Numbered from the stretch's first letter, positions 1 through 12,564 are shown. The stretch: DNA of 64,000 bases from Sphingomicrobium sediminis (GCF_023805295.1 NZ_JAMSHT010000001.1:1302001-1366000), one strand, 5' to 3'. Numbers and translations: made by a program. Notes: generated by a model not told the origin, from the sequence alone.

Positions 1-2
1 GG

Positions 3-1040
3 CATGCACGCCTTGCTGAGCTTGGCGGGGAGGATAAAGGTGCCGAAGGCGGGTTCGACCGAATCGAGATCGAAAATTATATCGGCGACATCGACCCGCG
101 CGAACAAGGCGGCGATATCGGCATCGTCACCATTGCCGGCACCATCGTCGACGGCGAAGGCCCGCTCGGCTCGGCCGCAGGCGAGAGCATCGCCAAGGCG
201 ATCGAGAAGACCATCGAAGACCGCGAGCTCGATGCGCTGGTCCTGCGCATCGACAGCCCCGGTGGCTCGGTGCTGGCGAGCGAGCGCATCCGCCTCGCCG
301 TCGAAAAGGCCAAGGCGAAGGACATCCCGGTGGTCGCCAGTTTCGGCAATGTCGCGGCGAGCGGCGGTTATTGGGTCGCCACCCCTGCCGATGCCATTTT
401 CGCGCAACCTTCCACGCTCACCGGGTCGATCGGCGTGTTTGCCATCCTGCCGAGCTTCGAGGGAACGATGGACAAGTTGGGGATCGGCACCGACGGCGTG
501 ACGACCACGCCCTTGTCGGGCGAACCCGATATCCTTGGCGGCATCTCGCCGGCGGCCGATGCGGTGCTGCAGGCCGGGGTCGACGACACGTATCGCCGCT
601 TCCTCGCGCTCGTTGCGGAGAGCCGCAACATGGATGTGGCGCGCGCCCGCGAACTGGCAGAAGGACGCGTCTATGTCGGCGGCACCGCGCAGCAGCTCGG
701 TCTTGTCGACCGGTTCGGCAGCCTCGACGATGCCATCGCCCATGCCGCGGAACTGGCGGACATCGAGGGCGAGCCCAGCCTTCACTACATCCAGCGCGAC
801 GAACCCTTCCCCGGCCTTCTCGGCCTCCTCAATGCGCAGCATCAGGAAGTCCAAGCGATCGACCCGTTCGAACGCCTGACCGGGAATCCGGAAGCGCGCC
901 TGCTGCAGGCGATCGCGGACGTCGAAGGCCTGCTCCAGGGACCGCGCATGCAGGCCCGCTGTCTCGAATGTGCAGGCGCGACGCCGCGTCCGGTGGAAGC
1001 GGCACCAAAAGGTTGGTTGGCGAGACTTCTGGGAGTCTAG
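3..1040 (+). CDS. sppA: Signal peptide peptidase SppA, 3' part (5' end outside window)
   Basis: This is a membrane-bound serine protease of family S49 that cleaves leftover signal peptides in the inner membrane. The reading frame is open to the left edge, and 345 residues are visible. The core fold is clear: a first half with LRIDSPGGS at about residues 83-91, then the nucleophile region NVAASGGYWVA with the serine at about visible residue 120. In long-form SppA the catalytic lysine lies about 200 residues before the serine, so here it would be outside the window. The stop codon shares the four bases CTAG with the stop of the convergent PepSY gene. Family assignment is secure; length and membrane anchor cannot be judged. 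Confidence 0.93.
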   Translation, partial: HARLAELGGEDKGAEGGFDRIEIENYIGDIDPREQGGDIGIVTIAGTIVDGEGPLGSAAGESIAKAIEKTIEDRELDALVLRIDSPGGSVLASERIRLAVEKAKAKDIPVVASFGNVAASGGYWVATPADAIFAQPSTLTGSIGVFAILPSFEGTMDKLGIGTDGVTTTPLSGEPDILGGISPAADAVLQAGVDDTYRRFLALVAESRNMDVARARELAEGRVYVGGTAQQLGLVDRFGSLDDAIAHAAELADIEGEPSLHYIQRDEPFPGLLGLLNAQHQEVQAIDPFERLTGNPEARLLQAIADVEGLLQGPRMQARCLECAGATPRPVEAAPKGWLARLLGV

Positions 1041-1711
1041 CGGCGCTTGCGCCGCCACGTCGCCACGGGCAGCAGGACCAACGCCATGAGGGTCGTGAGC
1101 ATCGCCAGCAGCGCGAAAATACGGACCCAATTGTTGGAAATATGCTCGCGTGTCTGGAGGTCCATGATGTGGATGCCCCACATGAAATCGAAGGCGCGCC
1201 ACCAGCCAGTGCGGACGGCGGCAATGCGCCCGCTATCCCGCTCGACATAGAAGCGCGTGCCGTCGTCCATCTCGACCTGCCAGGCCGGCGTCGCGCGGCG
1301 CCAGTCGGTCGGCGGATCGGCGGGAACTGTTGCCCTTACCGACGCGATCTTGCTTTCGCCAACATAGCGCGCCTCGACCTCGGCGACCGCGTCGGCTGCA
1401 CCCCACGGCGAGCGCCATTCCCCACTTGCGGGATCTGCGGTCCGGACACCGTCCGGCGAGGGAATGACCCATACGGGGCCCGATGCGCGCTGTTCGAGAC
1501 TGATGGTGCCCAACGGCACATCTTCAAGGCCGTCGGGCAAGCGAGGCGGCGCCGCTAGCCGGATTTGTTCGGCAGCGGAAAGCAGGTCGTTTCCGCGCAC
1601 TTCCTCAATCGGCTTCAACACCATGAAGAAGCCGCTCGCCGTCCAAAGAAGGATCGGCACCCCGACCAGCCAACCGAGCCAGATATGCCAGCGGCGGAGG
1701 GTCTTGCGCAA
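1037..1711 (-). CDS. PepSY-associated transmembrane protein
   Basis: A 224-residue membrane protein with one hydrophobic helix near the N-terminus (about residues 9-31, WHIWLGWLVGVPILLWTASG) and one near the C-terminus (about 198-217), with a periplasmic domain of about 160 residues between them. The order of a short basic N-terminus, WxxWxGxxxGxxxLxWxxSG and a final helix is that of PepSY-associated TM proteins, which are often linked to iron or redox functions at the inner membrane. It lies 10 bases downstream of lpd on the same strand and could be cotranscribed. The specific role is unknown. Confidence 0.7.
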   Translation of the reverse strand: MRKTLRRWHIWLGWLVGVPILLWTASGFFMVLKPIEEVRGNDLLSAAEQIRLAAPPRLPDGLEDVPLGTISLEQRASGPVWVIPSPDGVRTADPASGEWRSPWGAADAVAEVEARYVGESKIASVRATVPADPPTDWRRATPAWQVEMDDGTRFYVERDSGRIAAVRTGWWRAFDFMWGIHIMDLQTREHISNNWVRIFALLAMLTTLMALVLLPVATWRRKRR

Positions 1712-1721
1712 TGTGTTGGAC

Positions 1722-3125
<1,404 letters not shown>

Positions 3126-3308
3126 TGTCGATTTCTCACCTGAGGAAATTGGGTCGGTTCTTGGCTGCTCACATAGGGATTTTCCGCCGGGAAGCAACAG
3201 TGGCGAGGCGCGTCCGAAATCCGAACCCCGCTCTGGAACGACTTGTTAACTGCTTGAAGGCTATGACTTTTGTGAACGTTCTCAAGGTCAGAGAGAGGTT
3301 TAGGGCAA

Positions 3309-4244
3309 ATGAGTGAGCGTCATTGGTTGATCATCGATACGAGCGCGAGCGAGGGCATCCGCTTTTCCAAGGTTGCGCCGTCGGACAGGCCGCAGCTGGG
3401 GCCGGTGCACACTGTCGCCACCGAAGGTCAGCCGACTTTCACCGATGTCCTCCAGACCTATGCTCGCCAGACGGGTGAGAGCCTCTCCAATCTCGAACCG
3501 CTTCTGTGCATTGCCGGTGCGGCATCGGGCGAAATGATCAGCCTGGTGCGCTCCAACTGGACGATTACCCGCGGCGGCCTGTCCAGCCTGTTCGGCTGCC
3601 GCGTGCGCGTCATCAACGACGTCGTCGCGCGCGCTTGGGGCGTACAGAGCGGCCTTGCGCGGGTGAACAGCCTGCGCGGCTCCAAACCGCAGCCCGACTT
3701 CAAGTCGCCGGGGCGCATGGCCATGCTGTTCGTCGGTGGCGGTGTCGGCGCAGCGATCGTCGATATCGACCGCGAGGGGTATCAGCGCGTTCTAGAGACT
3801 GAGTCGGGCCATATGGACTTCGCCGCGACGACTGAGCGCGAGTTGAAGGTCGCCGATGCGGTCAAATCGACCCACAGCCATGTCAGCTGGGAACAGATGC
3901 TCACGCTGACGCGCGATGACCCGGCCTGGAATGCCTGTCCCGAAATGCGCGATCTCGAACGCGACAAGGCGATGGGCGAAATGCTCGGCCGCTACATCAC
4001 CAACCTCATCCATGCCCATGGCGCGTGGAATGGCGTGATGCTGACCGGCCCCCGCGTTGCCAGCATGACCGGCGGGGCGGCCAAGATCGCCTTCGACGGC
4101 GCTTTCACCCACCGCCGCCAGTTCCAGCGCCTGATGATGCAGACGCCGGTCTGGACGGTCGATCAGGCCGAATCCGTGCTCAATGGTGGCGCGGCGCTGA
4201 TGGCCGTGCGCTCGAAAGAAGGTACGACGCGGCTGGCGGCCTAG
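3309..4244 (+). CDS. Glucokinase-like protein with altered nucleotide loop
   Basis: A 311-residue protein with the order of landmarks of bacterial glucokinase (Glk). [20 protein letters not shown] resembles the Glk segment after the first sheet, [10 protein letters not shown] (102-111) keeps the catalytic-base aspartate (D104), and ETESGHMDF keeps the sugar-binding Glu/His (E165, H168). The N-terminal phosphate loop, usually DxGGTNxR, reads DTSASEGIR (10-18), and the second loop reads GGGVG (143-147) instead of GTGLG. ATP binding may therefore be weak or lost, and the protein may be a regulator or sugar sensor rather than an enzyme. The ATG follows GAGAGAGG. Its stop shares CTAG with the convergent sucB stop. 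Confidence 0.72.
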   Translation: MSERHWLIIDTSASEGIRFSKVAPSDRPQLGPVHTVATEGQPTFTDVLQTYARQTGESLSNLEPLLCIAGAASGEMISLVRSNWTITRGGLSSLFGCRVRVINDVVARAWGVQSGLARVNSLRGSKPQPDFKSPGRMAMLFVGGGVGAAIVDIDREGYQRVLETESGHMDFAATTERELKVADAVKSTHSHVSWEQMLTLTRDDPAWNACPEMRDLERDKAMGEMLGRYITNLIHAHGAWNGVMLTGPRVASMTGGAAKIAFDGAFTHRRQFQRLMMQTPVWTVDQAESVLNGGAALMAVRSKEGTTRLAA

Positions 4245-5524
4245 AGGTCGATCAGCAGGCGCGTCGGATCTTCCAGCGCTTCCTTGATACGGACGAGGAA
4301 GGTCACCGCTTCGCGGCCGTCGATCAGGCGGTGGTCGTAGCTTAGCGCCAGATACATCATCGGCTTGATGACGACCTCGCCATTCACCGCGATCGGGCGT
4401 TCCTCGATGCGGTGCATGCCGAGCACGGCCGACTGCGGCGGGTTGATGATCGGGGTCGACAGGAGCGAACCGAACACGCCGCCATTGGAAATGGTGAAGG
4501 TGCCGCCGGCCATGTCTTCCATGCCGAGCGTGCCTTCCTTGGCGCGCTTGCCATAATCGGCGATCGACTGCTCGATCTCGGCAAAGCTCATCTGGTCCGC
4601 CGAGCGGATGACCGGGACGACGAGGCCCTTGGGCGCGGAGACCGCGACCGAGACGTCGAGATAGTCGTGATAGACGATCTCGTCGTCCTCGATGCGGGCA
4701 TTGACCGCGGGCACGTCCTTGGCCGCCAGCGCGACGGCTTTGACGAAGAAGCTCATGAAGCCCAAGCGGATGCCATGCTTCTTGGCGAAGTGGTCCTTAT
4801 ATTTGGAGCGCGCTTCCATGACCGCGCTCATGTCCACATCGTTGAACGTGGTGAGGAGGGCGGCAGTGTCCTGCGCTTCCTTGAGGCGCTTGGCGATGGT
4901 CTGGCGCAGGCGCGTCATCTTGACGCGTTCCTCGCGGCGCTCGCCGGCGACCTTGATGCTGGTCGGGGCCGAGGCCTGACCACCCGATGCAGCCGCAGCC
5001 TTGGCGGCGGGTTCGGGCGCGGCGTCCTTGGCCTTGGCAGCGGCGAGCACGTCATCCTTGGTGATGCGGCCATCCTTTCCGGTGCCGGTGATCTTGGAAG
5101 GATCGACGCCATGTTCGAGGACCGCGCGGCGCACTGCGGGCGAGAGCGTGAGGTCGCTCGACAGTGCCTGCTCGTCGGCCTTGTCCTGGTCGATCACGTC
5201 GGAATTTTCGGTCGTGGCGTCGGGGCCACCATCCTTGGCTTCGTCGCCGGCCGGACGCGGTTCGTCCGCAACAGTCGCGGTGCCCTCGCCTGCACCCACC
5301 TTGGCGAGCAAAGCGCCGACTTCGACCGTGTCACCCACCGCCGCGACCTGCGCTTCGAGCACGCCCGCGACCGGGCTCGGCACGTCGACGCTGACCTTGT
5401 CGGTTTCCAGGCTTGCAATCGGCTCGTCCTGTTCGACGGGATCGCCAACCTGTTTCAGCCATTCGCCGACCGTCGCTTCGGTGATCGATTCGCCCAGCTG
5501 GGGGACCTTGACCTCGGTAGCCAT
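4241..5524 (-). CDS. sucB: Dihydrolipoyllysine succinyltransferase (E2 of 2-oxoglutarate dehydrogenase)
   Basis: The E2 core transfers the succinyl group from E1 through a lipoyl arm to CoA. It has 427 residues: an N-terminal lipoyl domain (about 1-75) with the lipoylated lysine K43 in ETDKV, an acidic and alanine-rich linker, a peripheral subunit-binding domain (about 127-165, with [14 protein letters not shown]) and a catalytic domain from about 195. The catalytic motif DHRLIDG supplies H398 and D402. The ending [11 protein letters not shown] is typical of SucB rather than AceF. It starts 38 bases after the sucA stop in the same direction, so E1 and E2 form an operon. Confidence 0.96.
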   Translation of the reverse strand: MATEVKVPQLGESITEATVGEWLKQVGDPVEQDEPIASLETDKVSVDVPSPVAGVLEAQVAAVGDTVEVGALLAKVGAGEGTATVADEPRPAGDEAKDGGPDATTENSDVIDQDKADEQALSSDLTLSPAVRRAVLEHGVDPSKITGTGKDGRITKDDVLAAAKAKDAAPEPAAKAAAASGGQASAPTSIKVAGERREERVKMTRLRQTIAKRLKEAQDTAALLTTFNDVDMSAVMEARSKYKDHFAKKHGIRLGFMSFFVKAVALAAKDVPAVNARIEDDEIVYHDYLDVSVAVSAPKGLVVPVIRSADQMSFAEIEQSIADYGKRAKEGTLGMEDMAGGTFTISNGGVFGSLLSTPIINPPQSAVLGMHRIEERPIAVNGEVVIKPMMYLALSYDHRLIDGREAVTFLVRIKEALEDPTRLLIDL

Positions 5525-5562
5525 GGGGTGAGTCTGTTCCTTCTAGTGGTTTGCGGGGTGCC

Positions 5563-8322
5563 TTAGAGCCCCAAGGCGTCTTCGATCAAGGCGGCCTGTT
5601 GCGCGGCATGGCGCTTGGCAAGCCCGGTGGCGGGTGAGGCCGCCGCGTCGCGGCCCGCATAGACGGGACGCATGCCGCTATGGCCAGCTTCGTCGAGGCA
5701 GCGTTCGAGCAGTTCGTGCGCGAGCAGCCAGCTGCCCTGGTTGCGCGGCTCTTCCTGGCACCAAGTGAGCTTTTCCAGGTTCGGCATGTCCGACAGGCGC
5801 TTGATCAGCGGCTCGATCGGGAAGGGATAAAGCTGCTCGATGCGGATGATCTGCGTGTCGTCGATGCCGGCCTCGTCGCGCTTGTCCATGAGGTCGTAGG
5901 CGACCTTGCCCGAACACAGCACGACCTTCTTGACCTTGTCGCTGGGGCAGCCGTCCGGATCCGAGAGGATGCGGAAGAAATGACCCTCGCCGACAAAATC
6001 GTCGCGCTTGGAGACCGCGCGCTTGTGGCGGAGCAGGCTCTTGGGCGTCATGATAACGAGCGGCTTGCGGAAATCGCGGCGCATCTGGCGGCGGAGCACG
6101 TGGAAATAGTTGGCCGGCGTCGTGATGTTGCAGACTTGCATATTGTCCTCGGCGCACAGCTGGAGGAAACGCTCGAGGCGCGCCGAACTATGCTCGGGGC
6201 CCTGCCCTTCGTAACCGTGCGGAAGCAGCAGGACGAGCCCGCTGGCGCGCAGCCATTTGGCTTCGCCCGACGCAATGAACTGGTCGATCATGATCTGCGC
6301 GCCGTTGGCGAAATCGCCGAACTGCGCTTCCCACAGCGTCATCGTCATCGGGTCGGCAATCGAATAGCCATATTCGAAGCCCATCACGCCATATTCCGAC
6401 AGCGGTGAATCGCGCACTTCGAAGCGCGGGCCCGGCACCTTCATCTCGCGCAGCGGAATGAATTTCTCGCCGGTCTTCTGGTCGATCCAGGCGGCATGGC
6501 GCTGCGAGAAGGTCCCGCGGCCACTGTCCTGGCCCGACAGACGCACGCCATAGCCATCGAGCAGCAGGCTGCCGAAGGCCAACGCTTCGCCGGTCGCCCA
6601 GTCGATGCCCTCGCCTTCGCTCAGTGCCTTGTGCTTCGCCTTGAGGATGCGGGTCAGCGTCTTGTGGATGTCGAGATCTTCGGGGACGTGGGTCAGTACG
6701 TCGGTGAGCTTGTCGTACATCTCCGCGGGAATCGCGGTATCGGTGTTGCGGCGGCCCGAGACGCTCTCATCGGGCATTTGCAGCTTGGCCCAGCGCCCAC
6801 CGAACCAGTCGGCGGTCGTCGGACGGAATTCCTCTGCAGCCTCGAATTCGTCTTCGAGATGGCGGGTGAAGTCGTCGACCTTGCCCTTAAGCCATTGCGA
6901 GCCGATCACGCCTTCGTCGACGAGGCGCTGCGAATAGACTTCGCTGATCGGGGGATGTGTCTTGATCTCGGCATACATCAGCGGCTGGGTGAAGCTCGGC
7001 TCGTCGCCCTCATTGTGGCCGAAGCGGCGGTAGCACCACATGTCGATGACCACGTCCCGGCCGAAGGTCTGGCGGAATTCGATCGCGACCTTGCAGGCCC
7101 ACGTCACTGCCTCGGGATCATCGCCATTCACATGCAGGATTGGGGCCTGGATCGATTTGGCGATGTCGGAAGGATATGGCGAGGAGCGCGCGAACTGCGG
7201 ACTGGTGGTGAAGCCGACCTGATTGTTGATGACGAAATGGATCGTCCCGCCCGTGCCATAGCCCGGCAGGCCGCTCATCATCAGGCATTCGGCGACCACA
7301 CCCTGCCCTGCGAACGCGGCATCCCCGTGGAGCAGGATGGGAAGCACGGTCTTGCCATGCTTGTCGCCGCGGATCGTCATGACGGCGCGGCTCTTGCCGA
7401 GCACGACCGGATCGACTGCCTCGAGGTGCGAGGGATTGGGGACGAGGCTCAAATGGACCTCGTTGCCGTCGAAGCTGCGATCCGACGAGGTACCGAGATG
7501 GTATTTGACGTCACCCGACCCGCCGACATCCTCGGGATTGGAAGCGCCGCCGGCAAATTCGTGGAAAATGGCGCGGTAGGGCTTGCCCATCACGTTGGCG
7601 AGGACGTTCAGGCGGCCGCGGTGGGCCATGCCGATGGTCATCTCGGTCACCCCGAGCTGCCCGCCATATTTGATGATGGCTTCCAATGCCGGGATCATCG
7701 ATTCCCCGCCATCGAGGCCGAACCGCTTCGTGCCGACATATTTGCGAGCGAGGAATTTCTCCCACTGCTCACCCTCGATCACCTTCTCGAGGATCGCCTG
7801 CTTGCCCTCGGGCGTGAAGTGGATTTCGGCATTCTTGCCCTCGACGCGCTCCTGCAGAAAGCGGCGCTCTTCGAGGTCGTTGATGTGCATATATTCGACG
7901 CCGACCGTGCCGCAATAATTGGCCTGGAGGATGCCGACGATGGTGCGGATGGTGGCGCGGTCGAAGCCCAGCGCCCCGCCCAGCCAGACTTCTTGGTCAA
8001 GGTCGGGGAAGCCGTGCCATTCGGGCGTCAGCTCCTTGGGAAATTCGTGGTGCGAGAGACCGAGCGGATCGAGCCGCGCGGCAAGGTGGCCGCGCACGCG
8101 ATAGGTGCGGATGATCATCATCGCGCGGATCGCATTGTCGGCGACGCGGATCAGTTCGGCCTCGTCGACGACCCCGCTTGCCTGCGCAGCGGCTTTTGCC
8201 TGCTCGACATAGTTGGATTCGACGGGGTCGAGGCCCAGATTGGCATCGTCCAGTTCGCTGATCGGCCAGTTGGCTTTTTCCCAGCTCGGGCCTTGTTTCC
8301 TGTCGGGCGAAATCGCGTCCAT
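5563..8322 (-). CDS. sucA: 2-oxoglutarate dehydrogenase E1, short N-terminus
   Basis: This thiamine-diphosphate E1 decarboxylates 2-oxoglutarate and succinylates the lipoyl arm of SucB. It has 919 residues from the ATG at 8322, which is preceded by AAGGTGATC; a GTG two codons earlier is less likely. Landmarks are YRVRGHLAARLDPLG near residue 80, GVEYMHI, GMAHRGRLNVLANV, the ThDP region with HGDAAFAGQG, and the C-terminal WCQEEPRNQG. The usual SucA N-terminal docking helix (SGxNxxYVExLY) is missing: the protein begins close to the PSW motif. The upstream DNA reaches an in-frame stop near 8401 with no such motif in any frame, so this looks native rather than a sequencing error. Confidence 0.96.
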   Translation of the reverse strand: MDAISPDRKQGPSWEKANWPISELDDANLGLDPVESNYVEQAKAAAQASGVVDEAELIRVADNAIRAMMIIRTYRVRGHLAARLDPLGLSHHEFPKELTPEWHGFPDLDQEVWLGGALGFDRATIRTIVGILQANYCGTVGVEYMHINDLEERRFLQERVEGKNAEIHFTPEGKQAILEKVIEGEQWEKFLARKYVGTKRFGLDGGESMIPALEAIIKYGGQLGVTEMTIGMAHRGRLNVLANVMGKPYRAIFHEFAGGASNPEDVGGSGDVKYHLGTSSDRSFDGNEVHLSLVPNPSHLEAVDPVVLGKSRAVMTIRGDKHGKTVLPILLHGDAAFAGQGVVAECLMMSGLPGYGTGGTIHFVINNQVGFTTSPQFARSSPYPSDIAKSIQAPILHVNGDDPEAVTWACKVAIEFRQTFGRDVVIDMWCYRRFGHNEGDEPSFTQPLMYAEIKTHPPISEVYSQRLVDEGVIGSQWLKGKVDDFTRHLEDEFEAAEEFRPTTADWFGGRWAKLQMPDESVSGRRNTDTAIPAEMYDKLTDVLTHVPEDLDIHKTLTRILKAKHKALSEGEGIDWATGEALAFGSLLLDGYGVRLSGQDSGRGTFSQRHAAWIDQKTGEKFIPLREMKVPGPRFEVRDSPLSEYGVMGFEYGYSIADPMTMTLWEAQFGDFANGAQIMIDQFIASGEAKWLRASGLVLLLPHGYEGQGPEHSSARLERFLQLCAEDNMQVCNITTPANYFHVLRRQMRRDFRKPLVIMTPKSLLRHKRAVSKRDDFVGEGHFFRILSDPDGCPSDKVKKVVLCSGKVAYDLMDKRDEAGIDDTQIIRIEQLYPFPIEPLIKRLSDMPNLEKLTWCQEEPRNQGSWLLAHELLERCLDEAGHSGMRPVYAGRDAAASPATGLAKRHAAQQAALIEDALGL

Positions 8323-8437
8323 GATCACCTTGTCGTTTCGGGCTCTGCTTGCCCTTGTCCCTACGTCTCGGCACCGCCCCCGGTTGCACCGTTGGCGGCT
8401 TTACTGTCCTGCGCTTGCACTGGCTAGGCCACACGAA

Positions 8438-8454
8438 CGCATTGCTGCAATGCG
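8438..8454. promoter_or_regulatory. 17-bp perfect inverted repeat in the sucA/phosphodiesterase divergent promoter region
   Basis: CGCATTGC-T-GCAATGCG has two perfect 8-base arms around a single central base. It lies about 115 bases upstream of sucA and 66 bases upstream of the divergent lipoprotein gene. A further half-site-like CGCATTGC occurs near 8472. The symmetry is what a dimeric repressor or activator would bind, but the regulator is unknown. A structural hairpin is the alternative. Confidence 0.5.
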
Positions 8455-8520
8455 ACATAAGAAGGATGGACGCGCATTGCCACTGGAAAGCGTCGTCGCG
8501 CTCGACTAACCCCACTGGCC

Positions 8521-9480
8521 ATGACCAATCGCCTTCTCACCAGCATCGCCGCGCTCGCGCTTGCCAGCTGCGGCGGATCGACCGGCAGCGGCTCCAGCGC
8601 CGCGCCTACGCCCACCCCGACCGTGACGCCGACGCCAACCGCACTGCCCACGCCGCGCCTCGCGCTCGACATGCCTGCTGGCGGTCTTGGCGCCTTCATG
8701 ACCTGTCTCCGGGAAAATGACGCGGCGATCCTGTCCGCCCATCGCGGCGGGGCCGGCCCGGGCTATCCGGAGAATGCGATCGAGACGCTGGCCTGGAATG
8801 CAGCCGCCGCGCCGATGATGTTCGAGATCGACGTGCGCCAGACGGCTGATGGCTATTACGTGCTGTTCCACGACGAAGAGCTCGAGCAGGATACGGACGG
8901 TACCGGCGCGCTTGCCAGCCGCACGCTCAATGAGCTGTCGAGCGTGCGCTACAACGGCACCGACATCGGCATTTCGACATTGGAGGAAGTGGTCGAGTGG
9001 GCGCGTGGGCGTGCGCTGCTCCAGCTCGACGTCAAACCCGGGGTCGATTTCGACGAGCTGGTCGACTGGCTCGAGGGCGAAAATGCGACCGGCTTCAGCC
9101 TCGTCATCACCTACAATGTCGCCGATGCCGCGCGCGTGGCTGCAGCCAATCCCGACCTCATGATCTCCGCCACCGTCAACGACGAGGCCGATCTGGCGGA
9201 ATTGAACGCGGCCGGTGTCCCCGACAACCGCATTGCCGCCTGGACCGGCCTGTCGACCCCGCGCATCGACCTGTGGGGCTTTCTCGAGACGCGCGGGATC
9301 AGCGCCAATTACGGCGCCTTCGCGACGCTGGACGAACAAGGCGCGAGCGGGTCGGCCTATCGCGACCTTGCCAATGCCGGGCTCGACATCGTCAGCACCG
9401 ACAAGCCGCAATTCGTCTACGAGGCGCTGGAAGGCCGGCAGGACTTCGCCGCCGCCGCAACCGGCTGCATGGCCGGATAG
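8521..9480 (+). CDS. Glycerophosphodiester phosphodiesterase, lipoprotein
   Basis: A GDPD-family enzyme that would hydrolyse glycerophosphodiesters from phospholipid turnover to glycerol-3-phosphate and an alcohol. It has 319 residues. The lipobox LASC (C17) predicts a lipid-anchored export signal, followed by a flexible linker of alternating proline and threonine (about 31-47). The catalytic motifs are SAHRGG, the metal-binding EIDVRQTADG and VLFHDEEL. The C-terminal LANAGLDIVSTDKPQF is the usual end of the TIM barrel. It stands alone on the plus strand between sucA and sucD and ends at a bidirectional terminator. The exact substrate is unknown. Confidence 0.88.
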   Translation: MTNRLLTSIAALALASCGGSTGSGSSAAPTPTPTVTPTPTALPTPRLALDMPAGGLGAFMTCLRENDAAILSAHRGGAGPGYPENAIETLAWNAAAAPMMFEIDVRQTADGYYVLFHDEELEQDTDGTGALASRTLNELSSVRYNGTDIGISTLEEVVEWARGRALLQLDVKPGVDFDELVDWLEGENATGFSLVITYNVADAARVAAANPDLMISATVNDEADLAELNAAGVPDNRIAAWTGLSTPRIDLWGFLETRGISANYGAFATLDEQGASGSAYRDLANAGLDIVSTDKPQFVYEALEGRQDFAAAATGCMAG

Positions 9481-9483
9481 AAA

Positions 9484-9518
9484 AAGGGCCCCCGCATCGC
9501 TGCGGAGGCCCCTTCTTT
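9484..9518. terminator. Bidirectional terminator between the GDPD lipoprotein gene and sucD
   Basis: A GC-rich hairpin (AAGGGCCCCCGCA, loop TCGC, TGCGGAGGCCCCTT, with one bulge/mismatch) is flanked by TTCTTT on the right and AAAAA on the left. On the minus strand the left flank reads as a T run, so it can end sucD transcripts as well as the phosphodiesterase gene. Confidence 0.8.
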
Positions 9519-9534
9519 CGTTGGTGCCTCGGGA

Positions 9535-10419
9535 CTAGCCCTTGAGCACCTTGGTCAGCGTGGTGCCGAGTTCGCTGGGCGACGGCGAGACGGTGATTCC
9601 CGCTGCTTCCATCGCTGCGATCTTGTCCTCGGCGCCGCCCTTGCCGCCCGAGACGATCGCACCGGCATGGCCCATGCGACGGCCCGGAGGCGCGGTACGG
9701 CCCGCGATGAAGCCGACGGTCGGCTTGGAGCGACCCTTCTTGGCTTCGTCGGCGAGGAACTGCGCGGCCTGTTCTTCGGCGTCGCCACCGATTTCGCCGA
9801 TCATGATGATGCTTTCGGTCGCATCGTCGGCGAGAAAGAGTTCGAGCACGTCGATGAAGTTGGTGCCGTTGACGGGGTCGCCGCCAATGCCGACCGCCGT
9901 GGTCTGGCCGAGGCCTTCATTGGTGGTCTGGAACACGGCTTCATAGGTGAGCGTGCCCGAGCGCGAGACGACGCCGACGCTGCCCTTGGAGAAGATCTTG
10001 CCCGGCATGATGCCGATCTTGCACTCGCCAGGGGTGAGGACGCCGGGGCAGTTCGGGCCGATGAGGCGGCTGTTCGACCCTTCGAGCGCGCGCTTCACCT
10101 TGACCATGTCGAGCACCGGAATGCCCTCGGTAATGGCGACGATCAGCGGCACTTCGGCAGCAATCGCTTCGCAGATCGCGTCGGCGGCGAAGGGCGGCGG
10201 CACATAGATGACGCTCGCATCCGCGCCGGTCGCGTCCTTGGCTTCGGCGACGGTGTTGAACTGGGGGATGCCGAGATGCTCGGTCCCGCCTTTGCCCGGG
10301 GTCACGCCGGCAACCATCTGCGTGCCATAATCCAGCGCCTGCTGGGTGTGGAACGTGCCGGTATTGCCCGTCATCCCCTGGGTGATGACCTTGGTATTCT
10401 TGTCGACGAGAATGCTCAC
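9535..10419 (-). CDS. sucD: Succinate-CoA ligase (ADP-forming) alpha subunit
   Basis: The alpha subunit binds CoA and carries the phosphohistidine for substrate-level phosphorylation in the TCA cycle. It has 294 residues. The N-terminal CoA-binding Rossmann part contains [16 protein letters not shown] and [25 protein letters not shown] is the family signature, and the active-site histidine (about H251) is in [13 protein letters not shown]. It starts with GTG. Its Shine-Dalgarno AAGGAG overlaps the mdh stop codon, with an 8-base spacer, so mdh and sucD are translationally linked. The partner sucC, normally directly upstream, is not here. Confidence 0.96.
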   Translation of the reverse strand: MSILVDKNTKVITQGMTGNTGTFHTQQALDYGTQMVAGVTPGKGGTEHLGIPQFNTVAEAKDATGADASVIYVPPPFAADAICEAIAAEVPLIVAITEGIPVLDMVKVKRALEGSNSRLIGPNCPGVLTPGECKIGIMPGKIFSKGSVGVVSRSGTLTYEAVFQTTNEGLGQTTAVGIGGDPVNGTNFIDVLELFLADDATESIIMIGEIGGDAEEQAAQFLADEAKKGRSKPTVGFIAGRTAPPGRRMGHAGAIVSGGKGGAEDKIAAMEAAGITVSPSPSELGTTLTKVLKG

Positions 10420-10431
10420 GCTGCGCGCTCC

Positions 10432-11981
<1,550 letters not shown>

Positions 11982-12167
11982 GATATTGTCTCCCTCTTGG
12001 AAATGTCCCTACGCCTTGAGACGCCGGAGCGCGAGCCGATGCGACAATTGCGTTATTTTGCGCCGTTTACGCCGAACCGAGTGCTGGCGCGGGCGACCTG
12101 AGCGTTTTTATGAGATTTCCAACGTTTTTAAGGGCAAGTTCAGCACGAACAGTCTAGGGAAGAGACC

Positions 12168-12542
12168 ATGAACAAGATCATTTTTTCGCTGATCGGCGCG
12201 GCCAGCTTTGCGGCCGTTCCGGCGCTCGTCGCCGCCCCGGAACCTGCCGAGGCCAAGCCCAAGTGGAAGGCCGCCAGCCTCTACCAGCCCGCTTGCCCGC
12301 CGGGGCTCGCCAAGAAGGATAATGGCTGCCTGCCGCCCGGCCAGGCCAAGAAGCTGTACGAGCGCGGCCACCGTTTCGACCGCGATTTTCGCGGTTATAC
12401 CGATTATGAGCGCATCCCCTACGACCTGCGCCGTCGCTATGACCTCGATCCGCGCGATCGCTATGTCTATGACGACAATTACATCTACCGCGTCGATCCG
12501 ACCACGTTGATCGTCCGCGAAGTGCTCGACGCCATCTTCTAG
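12168..12542 (+). CDS. Small RcnB-like periplasmic protein
   Basis: A 124-residue protein with a signal peptide (about 1-23, ending around ALVAA). The body has CPPGLAKKDNGCLPPGQAKK, a basic/aromatic stretch rich in Arg, Asp and Tyr, then DDNYIYRVDPTTLIVREVLD at the C-terminus. The PPGLAKK...PPGQAKK pair and the Y-x-Y-R-V-D-x-x-T end resemble RcnB-type periplasmic proteins. A metal role should not be assumed. GGGAAGAG precedes the ATG, and a terminator follows 22 bases after the stop. Confidence 0.6.
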   Translation: MNKIIFSLIGAASFAAVPALVAAPEPAEAKPKWKAASLYQPACPPGLAKKDNGCLPPGQAKKLYERGHRFDRDFRGYTDYERIPYDLRRRYDLDPRDRYVYDDNYIYRVDPTTLIVREVLDAIF

Positions 12543-12564
12543 GCCGGGCACATTAAATCACGGG

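Noticed and set aside
3235-3259. GGAAC before the glucokinase-like gene as an EcfG promoter
   Set aside because: At 16 or 17 bases downstream the DNA reads GAAG or AAGG, with no GTT at the -10 position.
3272-3283. GTGAACGTTCTC repeated at 21289-21300
   Set aside because: A 12-base repeat of this kind is expected many times by chance in 64 kb. The GAACGTTC core does not fit the spacing of EcfG or LexA sites.
6496-8427. 643-codon frame on the plus strand opposite sucA
   Set aside because: Antisense shadow of sucA. The translated protein has no recognisable motif and covers the sucA start region.
8329-8515. Possible frameshifted N-terminus of sucA upstream of 8322
   Set aside because: No frame upstream encodes the missing docking helix; the three readings are basic, low-complexity translations.
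12073-12106. CGAAC ... CGTT before the RcnB-like gene as an EcfG promoter
   Set aside because: The spacer is 25 bases instead of 16-17 and the -35 is imperfect.
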